Made by a program: the position numbers and the translations under genes. Below the pieces are notes generated by a model, which saw only the letters and a program-made list of their open reading frames with translations, was not told where the DNA came from and did not search any database. From the NCBI GenBank assembly GCA_016223145.1, contig JACRPN010000014.1, forward strand, positions 124,001-188,000: a stretch of 64,000 bases of DNA. The letters are read 5' to 3'. Below, piece after piece: positions 15,762 through 23,900 of the stretch. The first letter of the stretch is position 1. Every line of letters begins with the position of its first letter. This DNA comes from Armatimonadota bacterium (GTDB lineage: Bacteria; Armatimonadota; Fimbriimonadia; Fimbriimonadales; Fimbriimonadaceae).

Positions 15762-17180
15762 CTAGCCCCCAAGCAAGCACTCGACGACGTCGCGAGCCGT
15801 GTAGCCGTTCTTGCCATCCTGCAGGAAGTCCTTGAGGTTCACGACTTCGTCCCCCGCTGTCACGAGCGGCGGCTCCAGGCTCCCGTCCTTACGAGCCTGG
15901 GGAAACCCTGCCGTCGCCATCAGCCCATTGCATAGGCACATGCGGCAAGCGCATTCGTCTGCGTTGCCACCCTTTTCGGCAAAGTCCTTTTCCGGCTCGG
16001 CCGGGCACCTGTAGCCGATCGTCCCGTCCTCGCGCAGATACGGCGCCCGGAGATACCCAAGGTCGCACACCCTTGCCCGCCCGCCATAGACCGCCTCTTC
16101 GGAGAGGGAGCCTTCTGCCGCGAGGACCTTGAAAGGGAACCCGGTCGGTGAGGCCAAGGCGTTCGTGAACACCTGGGCGTTCTTCTGCCTTGCCCTGGAG
16201 AGGACTCTTTCCCTGATCGAAGGGGCCATCCCGGATTCCTCACAGAACGCAAAGGCGGTGCCGACTTGGATGCCCGTCGCACCAAGATCGAGCGCTCGGC
16301 TGAGCATCCCCGGTCTGCCGTAGGACCCCGCGAGCCAGAATGGCAGGCCCAGGTCCTTGATCGCGTTCAGGTCGGGGACGTCGCGCTCTCCATAGACCGG
16401 TTCCCCCGTTTCGCCAAGGACCATGGGGCCGCGAGGCGGCGCATTGTGCCCTCCGGCTCGGGGACCCTCGACGACGAAGCCGTCAACTCTGCCGCTGCTC
16501 TTCTTGGCCAGAGTGGCCGCGATCGGGCTGGACGCGACGATGGCCAGGAACTTCGGCCGCCTGAGGTTGACGCTTCCGGAAGACAGATAGGCCGCTGGAT
16601 CGAATCTGCTATAGAAAGCCTCATCCTTAGGGGCGTTGGCGACATAGATGGGCAGTTCCGCCCTTTCGCCCTCAGCAAGCCTGTCCAAAGCGCCAGGCAC
16701 GAACCGGGGGATTCCCGCGCCCATCAGCACATAGTCCACGCCTGCCAGCAGTGCTCCAAAAAGGGACGGAAGCGTTGGAAGCTGGATCTTCTCCATGAGG
16801 TTGATCCCAACGAGGCCTTGATGCCCAAGCCTGGCCAGGTACACCTCGACGAAGTTGGCAAGCACGACCAGGTCGGCTAGTGCCCGGTTTTGCTTGAGCG
16901 AGGGCATGGGCTTCGACTTGAATGGCGCATGGAGGTCCTTTCCCCCGGAGACGTAATACTTGTCCCAGACCTCCTGGGCGATCTTCACGATTGGAAATGC
17001 GTCGAGCGCGAGCCGCATGTGTCCGCCGGGATCGCCAAGCTGAAGCCTGCGCACCAGCACCGTGTCGAGCGCCGTGCTGGACACAACGCCAAGCTGCCCG
17101 GCGCTAGCCACCGCCTGGGCAAGCCTCCAACCGGAGATGCCAACCCCCATTCCACCCTGGATGATCTGGGGGTAATTCAT
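15762..17180 (-). CDS. Nitronate monooxygenase-family protein (PfaD-like)
   Basis: A 472-residue FMN TIM-barrel protein. It starts YPQIIQGGMGVGISGWRLA, the N-terminal motif of 2-nitropropane dioxygenases. GFVVEGPRAGGHNAPPRG carries the conserved region with the catalytic-site His, and GATGIQVGTAFAFCEESG is the FMN phosphate-binding part. The C-terminal extension contains a cysteine cluster (DECACRMCLCNG) not seen in small nitronate monooxygenases and more like PfaD-type enoyl-reductase relatives. Physiological substrate unknown. Confidence 0.85.
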   Translation of the reverse strand: MNYPQIIQGGMGVGISGWRLAQAVASAGQLGVVSSTALDTVLVRRLQLGDPGGHMRLALDAFPIVKIAQEVWDKYYVSGGKDLHAPFKSKPMPSLKQNRALADLVVLANFVEVYLARLGHQGLVGINLMEKIQLPTLPSLFGALLAGVDYVLMGAGIPRFVPGALDRLAEGERAELPIYVANAPKDEAFYSRFDPAAYLSSGSVNLRRPKFLAIVASSPIAATLAKKSSGRVDGFVVEGPRAGGHNAPPRGPMVLGETGEPVYGERDVPDLNAIKDLGLPFWLAGSYGRPGMLSRALDLGATGIQVGTAFAFCEESGMAPSIRERVLSRARQKNAQVFTNALASPTGFPFKVLAAEGSLSEEAVYGGRARVCDLGYLRAPYLREDGTIGYRCPAEPEKDFAEKGGNADECACRMCLCNGLMATAGFPQARKDGSLEPPLVTAGDEVVNLKDFLQDGKNGYTARDVVECLLGG

Positions 17181-17338
17181 CGGTTCTCACACCCTACAGT
17201 CGATGGAACCATCGATGCGTTGAAGAGAGGGGACTTGGGGGCGAAAACTTCCATGTTCCACCCATTGTGATGCGCCCGGGCACTCAAGCGGTATGTTTCA
17301 AATCACACGAAAGAGTGCAGATTATCAAAAGGGGCCAA

Positions 17339-18058
17339 CTAACGATGTTCCTTCACAGCGTTGCGCGCCGCCGCCAGCAGAGTCTTGGCTGCCTGACGGC
17401 CGACACCTGTTGCGACAAAAGTGATCTTTGCGCCAGGCTTCAGAAACCAGGCAATCGTCGCCGCCGATAGGTAGCTTCCAGGGAGGTTGGCGTGGTTGCC
17501 ATCGAACTCCCACAGATCGAGCTTGGGGTCTCTTTTAAGCGCTTCCGCATAGGCGTAACAGACGGGCGCGATGCCGATAGCCTTGCCTCCCGTGTCCTTC
17601 GAGACCTTGGTCTGGATCTGCTGGTACTGCGCGTATTGCCAGGCGGCCTCGTCCCATCCTCTGCGAGGGTGCTCGGCGAAGAGGACAGGCGTCTTGCCCT
17701 TCTTGAGCACCCTCTTGGCCAGATCGATCCCCGGCATCTTGGAGTATTCAAACCGGTGGCTGCTGCTGAGCCTGGCGCCCTGCAACACCACAAAGGTCCA
17801 ATTGCCTGAGTCAATCTCCTTCAACACGTTCGGGTTCACGGCAAGGTCATCGAGGAACGCCCCGAAAATCGCCTTGACCTGGACCTTCTCGCCTCCGGAT
17901 TCAAGCATGGACTTGACCATGTCGGGAAGCTGATGGCCCGCGGTGTGGCTGTTTCCCAAGAAGAGAATCGAAAGCCCGGCCCTGCCTTCGGCACGGCTCG
18001 CGGGTTGGCCACCAACGGGGAGGATCAAGGCAAGAGCGAACGATAGGGTCGTGACCAT
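17339..18058 (-). CDS. Exported SGNH/GDSL-like hydrolase
   Basis: 239 residues with an N-terminal signal sequence (MVTTLSFALALILPVGG). ILFLGNSHTAG is the block I GxSxT serine motif and LWEFDGNHANLPGSYL fits the block V DxxH motif. Such proteins are esterases or carbohydrate deacetylases acting in the envelope. The substrate is not evident. It is divergent from the membrane protein at 18152 with 93 bases between. Confidence 0.72.
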   Translation of the reverse strand: MVTTLSFALALILPVGGQPASRAEGRAGLSILFLGNSHTAGHQLPDMVKSMLESGGEKVQVKAIFGAFLDDLAVNPNVLKEIDSGNWTFVVLQGARLSSSHRFEYSKMPGIDLAKRVLKKGKTPVLFAEHPRRGWDEAAWQYAQYQQIQTKVSKDTGGKAIGIAPVCYAYAEALKRDPKLDLWEFDGNHANLPGSYLSAATIAWFLKPGAKITFVATGVGRQAAKTLLAAARNAVKEHR

Positions 18059-18151
18059 GAAGCTTCAGACGGTTCCGAAAGCCCGCTGGTCACGAGGACC
18101 TTGGCTACACCCGGCGGGGCCGGTGAGATTGCGGGGTAGGCTTCACGTACT

Positions 18152-19174
18152 ATGAGCCTCGCTCAGTTCGCGCTCTGCTCGCTTTTCGCGCTCTATGTGG
18201 TGGCGATGAACGCCCTCGTGGGCACCCTCGTGATAGCCGGCGTTTGCGGGCTGAAGCGCAGGTCCTCGCCTCTCCACGCTGCCATCCTGTGCACTTTGGC
18301 CCCGGCCATGCCCATATTGGCGGCGGCCACTGTGTTTCTGGGAATCGGCCAGCTTTTTGGCCTGGACGCGGTTTACGGCTGGCTCTTCATCGGCGAGTCC
18401 GCCCAGCAGGCGTGGTTGGTTCCCGCCGCGATCGCGGGCATCGTGGCCATCGGGCTTTCCGTTCTCATGGCCTCTGGCGCCAAGAAGGGCGCCATTTCGT
18501 GGGGCTATTCGTGGGTGCTCGCGATTCTCGCGGTGGGCATGAGCGCCGTCGCCACCACCAATGCCCTGACTCTTCCGGACGTCCTCGCCTACGATCAACT
18601 CCAGGCGCAGGGATTTGGAGGGCATTCTGTGAACCTCGCCGGAAACCTCGCCTTTGCCAGGTTCTTCCATTTCCTCGTGAGCGGCCCCGCCATTGGCGGC
18701 CTGTGGCTCGCGTTCATTTCAAGAAAGGTGACGAACGATGCCGGCCTGAAGACGACAGCGCTGGGCGCGCGGTGGTTCATCATCGCCACCGCCATCAACT
18801 TCATCGTCGGACCCTGGTACCTCTTCGCCATCCCCAAGCCGATCCGCCTCGAATTCCTGGGCCAAGGGCAACTGGAGACCGGAGCGCTGTGGTTCGGTGT
18901 CCTCTTTGCCCTGGCGGCGATGCACTTTTGCCGCAAGAAGGTCGTGCTGGCGAGCGTTCTGACGTTCGGCTCGCTCTTGTTGATGGTGGTCAGCCGTCAG
19001 CGCCTAAGGGACATAAAGCTCTCCGAGGCTTTTGCGTCGCCCATTCCTCACGAGGCGGCGTCCAGCCTCTGGGCACAGGCGGGTCTGGCGTGCGTGGTGG
19101 GCCTTGTGTTCCTAGGGTGGGCGCTGCGCCCAAGAACGATCGCGTTGGCCGAAGAATCCCTTGACAACCAGTAG
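18152..19174 (+). CDS. Multi-pass membrane protein, unknown function
   Basis: 340 residues with about nine hydrophobic transmembrane segments spread over the full length and short polar loops. A conserved-looking FARFFHFLVSGPAIGGLW segment contains a His within a membrane helix, which could bind heme or metal; that is speculation. I do not recognise the family. It is followed after 25 bases by the DinB gene, so the two may be co-transcribed. Confidence 0.75.
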   Translation: MSLAQFALCSLFALYVVAMNALVGTLVIAGVCGLKRRSSPLHAAILCTLAPAMPILAAATVFLGIGQLFGLDAVYGWLFIGESAQQAWLVPAAIAGIVAIGLSVLMASGAKKGAISWGYSWVLAILAVGMSAVATTNALTLPDVLAYDQLQAQGFGGHSVNLAGNLAFARFFHFLVSGPAIGGLWLAFISRKVTNDAGLKTTALGARWFIIATAINFIVGPWYLFAIPKPIRLEFLGQGQLETGALWFGVLFALAAMHFCRKKVVLASVLTFGSLLLMVVSRQRLRDIKLSEAFASPIPHEAASSLWAQAGLACVVGLVFLGWALRPRTIALAEESLDNQ

Positions 19175-19199
19175 ACTAATGTCGTGTAATATGGGGGTG

Positions 19200-19664
19200 A
19201 TGAACACAGAACAACTGATCACCCAACTCGAAGCCAGCCGAGCCTGGTTTCTGAAGCTCGTAGAGGGTCTGACCCCGGAACAGTGGGACGCCAAACCCTA
19301 TCCCAACGTGATGAGCCCCAGGGAGACGCTGGCTCACCTGATCGTCGACGATAGGGTGTTTCCGCTGATGCTAGAGGGCCATGGTGAACCCGATTACGAG
19401 TCGTTTCGGCCCGATCCTTCGGCTTCGGTCGAGGAGCTGATGGCATTGATGGGGGAGACCCACAAAGCCAAGATCGAGCGCGTGCGGGCTTTTCTGACAG
19501 GCAAGGACCTCAGCGCGGAAATCGACGCGGTGTATGCGGGCAAGCAGCCCCTATGGTGGGAGGTCGTCTCCTTCACGACGGAAGACTGGTACCACATCGG
19601 CCAAGTGAGCGCGATCCGGCAGGGCACCGATCCAGACTTCGACTATTACGCTACGTTCTATTGA
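19200..19664 (+). CDS. DinB-like four-helix-bundle protein
   Basis: A 154-residue protein of the DinB/YfiT fold: LEASRAWFLKLVEGLTPEQWDAKP, SPRETLAHLIVDD and a C-terminal helix TTEDWYHIGQVSAIRQ with a His. The family includes metal-dependent thiol (bacillithiol or mycothiol) transferases with three His ligands. Here HL and YHIGQ supply two clear His residues; the third is not obvious. ATG 19200 has a purine-rich GGGGG stretch directly upstream; the frame is open further up. Its end overlaps the convergent GNAT gene by 7 bases. Confidence 0.78.
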   Translation: MNTEQLITQLEASRAWFLKLVEGLTPEQWDAKPYPNVMSPRETLAHLIVDDRVFPLMLEGHGEPDYESFRPDPSASVEELMALMGETHKAKIERVRAFLTGKDLSAEIDAVYAGKQPLWWEVVSFTTEDWYHIGQVSAIRQGTDPDFDYYATFY

Positions 19665-20161
19665 GGCTCGGGCTTGGGCAAGACCTTGGCCCAATACCCG
19701 ACGCTTCGCCATGCGCCGAGTTTGAAGCCCACTTCGGGCAGGGTGCCCACGTGGGAAAAGCCGAAGCGCTCGTGGAGGCGCACGCTCGGCTCGTTTGGCT
19801 GCGCGATGCCAGCGAGCAGGGTGTGAAAGCCGGCTGCCTCCACGGCCTGCAAGAACGGGCCGTAGAGCGCCTTGCCGAAGCCTTTGCCTTGCTGGTCCGA
19901 ACGCACGTAGATGCCGACCTCCACGGTCTGCGCGTAACCACCACGAGCCTTCCACGGGCTCGTGCGGGCGACAGCCAGCACCTGGCCCTCGTCCTCGAGG
20001 ACCCACCAGGGGTACTTCTCGGCCCTACTCTCGAATTCGGTGGCCAACTGCTCCAGGGAGATCGGAACGGTCCCAAAGTGGGCAAATCCGTGCTCGATCT
20101 CGTGGTTCAGGATCTGCTGAATCGCGGATAGGTCACGTTTTTCTGCGATTCGGGCCATCAT
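19658..20161 (-). CDS. GNAT N-acetyltransferase (phosphinothricin acetyltransferase-like)
   Basis: 167 residues with the PAT/MnaT pattern: IQQILNHEIEHGFAHFG, WWVLEDEGQVLAVART, the acetyl-CoA loop VEVGIYVRSDQQGKGFGKAL (Q-x-x-G-x-G) and LHERFGFSHVGTLPEVGFK. Family members acetylate amino-acid analogues such as phosphinothricin or methionine sulfoximine. The exact substrate is not readable. Confidence 0.87.
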   Translation of the reverse strand: MMARIAEKRDLSAIQQILNHEIEHGFAHFGTVPISLEQLATEFESRAEKYPWWVLEDEGQVLAVARTSPWKARGGYAQTVEVGIYVRSDQQGKGFGKALYGPFLQAVEAAGFHTLLAGIAQPNEPSVRLHERFGFSHVGTLPEVGFKLGAWRSVGYWAKVLPKPEPQ

Positions 20162-20215
20162 GGGCGGTTTGATACCCGATAATGGAAACCAATTCCATTT
20201 GGTGCACCCGTGTCC

Positions 20216-20908
20216 ATGTCCATCAGCGCAATCGTATCCTTCGCCATCGTGAGCCTTGTCGCTCCGAAACCCAGCGTGCCAGTCTCAGCGCCTCAACCTC
20301 AAGCTTTCGTGGCTCCCGGTTTCGCGAAACTGGAGTGGTACGTGTCCCCCAATTTCGACGAGCGCCCTTCCGGCACCGTCGTCGACACGATCGTTCTGCA
20401 TCATACGGCGAACGGGAGCCTGGAAGGAACGTCGAAGTGGTTCGCGAGCACCGAAAGCCGCGTGAGTTCGCATTACACGATCGGCAAGGACGGTTCGATC
20501 CTTCAGCATGTTTCCACCTTCAGCCGAGCCTGGCACGCGGGGGTCAGCAAAGATATCGAGGGTCGGACCGGCGTCAATGCTTTCTCGATCGGCATCGAAA
20601 TCGTCAACGCCGGGGACGGCGTGGACAAGTTCACCGAGGAGCAGATCAAAGTGGTCGGCTACCTGATTGGGGCGATGCGCTTTCGGTTTCCGACGCTGAA
20701 GTACATCACCAGCCACGAGTACATTGCGATGCCGCCTGGGCGCAAACCGGACCCGAAGGGCTTCCCGTGGGAGCGGCTTCAGTATCTCGGGCTCAAGCTC
20801 GTCTACGGGCTGCAGAAGCCGCCGACAGCGGCTGAGGCGTTCGAGCCGATCTGGCAGGCAAGCCCGCCTGCGCCTGCCGTGCCCGTCAGCGAGACAGCAC
20901 GATTTTGA
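20216..20908 (+). CDS. Exported N-acetylmuramoyl-L-alanine amidase (Amidase_2)
   Basis: About 230 residues, beginning with a hydrophobic export signal (ISAIVSFAIVSLVA). The zinc-amidase core shows VLHHTANGS (first ligand His), SSHYTIGKDGSILQHV, SRAWHAGVS and ITSHEYIAMPPGRKPDPKGFPW (last His and the K/DP element). It cleaves the amide between muramic acid and the peptide stem in the periplasm, for turnover or recycling. The C-terminal about 25 residues overlap the convergent giant gene by 23 bases. GTG 20210 is an alternative start. Confidence 0.9.
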   Translation: MSISAIVSFAIVSLVAPKPSVPVSAPQPQAFVAPGFAKLEWYVSPNFDERPSGTVVDTIVLHHTANGSLEGTSKWFASTESRVSSHYTIGKDGSILQHVSTFSRAWHAGVSKDIEGRTGVNAFSIGIEIVNAGDGVDKFTEEQIKVVGYLIGAMRFRFPTLKYITSHEYIAMPPGRKPDPKGFPWERLQYLGLKLVYGLQKPPTAAEAFEPIWQASPPAPAVPVSETARF

Positions 20909-23900
20909 CCAGCGATGCGGCTCCGGGCCGAGGGCCCTCGCGAAGGGGATAGGCCTCCTTGTTTCTGACCCAGCTCCAAAGGGTGGCGAGTCTGGCCGCT
21001 TGGTCGGCACGGGGCATGAACGCGTGGGTCGGAGCCTGCCCGCTGAAGCCGTCCTCCCACTTCTCCAGCCCGTCCAGCCCCACGACGCCGGTGACTCCAG
21101 GCTCCAGAAGATTGGCAAAGAGGGCAACTTGCGATCCGGTCGCCCCCTGGCCGGCCACAACCACCTTCTGGCCCTGTGCCACAAGATGTTTTGCGGCAAC
21201 GGCGGCGTCCCATCCCATCGCGAAGGCGTCGGCGGTGCCGAGATAGGTCATGAGCCGTGGGTCCAGCCCCTGAAGCTCGCCAAAGCCGCGAACGTCGATC
21301 GCGAGGCAGGCGTAGCCCTCCTTGAGCATCGAGGGCACGTCGAACTCCCGCCCGGCCGCGGCCTTGCCACCCTCGCTGATTAGAACCACGGTGGCCTTGG
21401 GCTGGCCCGCCGGCTTCCAGAGGATGCCAGGAATGGTCAAGCCGGCTTCTGATTGGTAGGTTACATAGGACTTATTCGACCCATCGATTGGCTTCTCGCT
21501 CCAGTTCAATGGGCAGGCGGTGGGCGTTCCGCCGTTCAGCTTCAAAACCTCTTCCCATGTGTGGTCCCTGGCGCGCTTCAGGTTCTGGAGCGCGACGTCG
21601 CGTTGGGTGATCGCCCTGTCGGGCGTCCTGCCGCCAAGTACCTGAGTCTCTGGGCTGCTGTCGGGCTCATTCTTGAACGCGGGCCTAGGGACGGGCGAGC
21701 CGTCGCCGACCCCCTTCAGATGCTTGTCAAAGAACCCCATCGCAAGTTCTTGCATGGCCTGGTTGTAGTCGTGCCCGCCGGGGAAAACCTTCCACTGGGC
21801 GTCGTCTTCCTTGCCGAAGAGCTTCCAGATCGCCCGCAGCTTCTCGCCGGTCTTCTGCGTACCTGCAGGCGGGAATTCGGTGTCGACGGTCGCGCCGATC
21901 ACGAGCACGGGGTTGGGTGCGCGGATCGCCAAGATGTCGCTGCGGTCGCCCACTTGCAGGGTCCCCGGAACGTGGTTGCACAGGCATCCGTTGTGCGGGT
22001 TGACCTCCAGACTCGTGGCATAGACCACGGGCACGGCGACCTTGATGCGGTCGTCGGCAGCAAAGGTGTAGAGCGTCGCCAGCCCGCCGCCCGAGGCGCC
22101 GGTGATGCCGACCTTGTTCGTGTCGCACTCGGGCCGGGTCTCCAGATAGTCCAGTCCGCGCATCGCATCCCAGGCGTAGAGGGCGGTGGTGTTCGCCGAG
22201 CCGAGCATCAGCGACCAGTCGTTGTGCTGCCCCTGCCATCGGCGCTCGATCGGCGCGTCGTCGGCTTCGAAGCTGTGCCCCGGCGTGTCGATGCAGAGCG
22301 CGACGTAGCCGCGCAGCGCCTGGAAGATACAGCGGTCCTGAACGACGCCGGTCTGCTTTTTCACGGGCCAATGTCCGTGGACGTCGAGGATGACGGGAAA
22401 TGTTTGGGAGTGCGCGAGCTTGCTCGCGCTTTCACTTTCATTTTCCTCAGCCGCAGAAGGAAAAGCGCGAGCAAGCTCGCGCACTCCCAAAGACGCTCCC
22501 AAAGGCTCTGGCACATACAACAACCCCGTCACGAAGAACCCCGGGCGGCTCTCATAGACCAGCTTCTCGACCCGATAGCCGGGCCGATGGAAGACGCCTG
22601 TGATCTTTGCGTTCAGCGGCGTGCGCGGGGGCAGAGGGTCGAGCCCCATCATGCGCATGAACTCCTTGCGGTCCACGGGGCGGCGTTGCCCGACTTCGGC
22701 GACGGACTTCGGCAAAGGACGCGCGGCGGCGGCCTTGACTTTGGCCTCGAGGAAGTTCTTCATGATGTCGGGGCCCTTGCCGCCGAGCACGGCGTCGTCC
22801 GAAACGGCGCCGGGGATGATCTTGTTGGAGTTCATGCCTTGTTCCTTGGCGATGACCTCGCCGAGCGTGAGGAAGGGGAGGTCGTGCGCGTTCATGAAGT
22901 CGGGGATGACTGAGGTCGCGTAAGTGGCGTTCTCGGTGCCGGTGTCGATGAGGATGGCGGGCCTTCTCATTTCGGATTTCGGATTTCGGATTGTGGATTG
23001 GGGATTGCGGATTGGGGCGGTCTGTTGAAGCAGCGCCAGCAGAGCCTTTGCCGCGTTCGGGATGTGCATCCGCTGGATGATCCGGGCCTGGACCATCCAG
23101 ATGGTGCCCTTGCCATAGCGTAGGCTGGCGACTCCGCCGTTGCCGAAGACCTTCCAGGCTTTGTCCGAGGGGTCTGACTTGTCGGACCTGTCCGACTGGG
23201 CCGACGGCGCGCCACCCCCAACGATAGGCTGAGAAAGGATCTCTGCCGTCTCTACCTTCGGCATGCCGAGCGCTCCCTGTGGGTCGAACACCGCGCTGGC
23301 ACGATTCTCTAGCCTTGGTTTGATGGGGAAGTAATCCGACCTATAGCGGCCCGAAACGAAATCCTGCTGCATAACGAGCAGGTTCATGCCCTTGTCGACG
23401 GCCGTGAGGAGTTTGCGCTGGGTGGCCGTGTCGAAACGGTTGAAGTCGCCTGCGCGGAACGCCACGACCAGCCAGCCGTATTTGCTGGGGTCGAGGATCT
23501 TGGGATCGAGATAGGCCATCGCCTCCTCGCTGGAGTAGATCGTCGGCGTCTGCTTGGGGAGGGAAGGGACGGTGAGGTAGGGCTGCTCCTTTTGCCACCA
23601 GGGAATGCGGCGGACCGTGCCGTTTTTCATCTCAACCTCCGCGGCGACGCAGTGCCCCCAGACCTCCCGCTTGAAGGTGGCAACGAACTTGTCGCCTTGC
23701 CGAACCATCGGGGACTTGTGAAAAAAGGTCGAGGAGGGAAGGGGTTTCTCCAAGAGCCAGGCTTGGTTAAGGCCGGTGGCCAGAATAGAGACCTTCACCT
23801 CGGAATCGAACACGGCGACTTTGAGGGAGGTCGGCGGCATTGCCGATGGGCCCGCTACGGCTGCCATCCCGCCCTGTGGAAGCCCTCTTGCCAGGTCTGA

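Noticed and set aside
21453-22913. 486-codon plus-strand frame inside the glycosidase-esterase gene
   Set aside because: The minus-strand protein has catalytic motifs; the plus frame has none.
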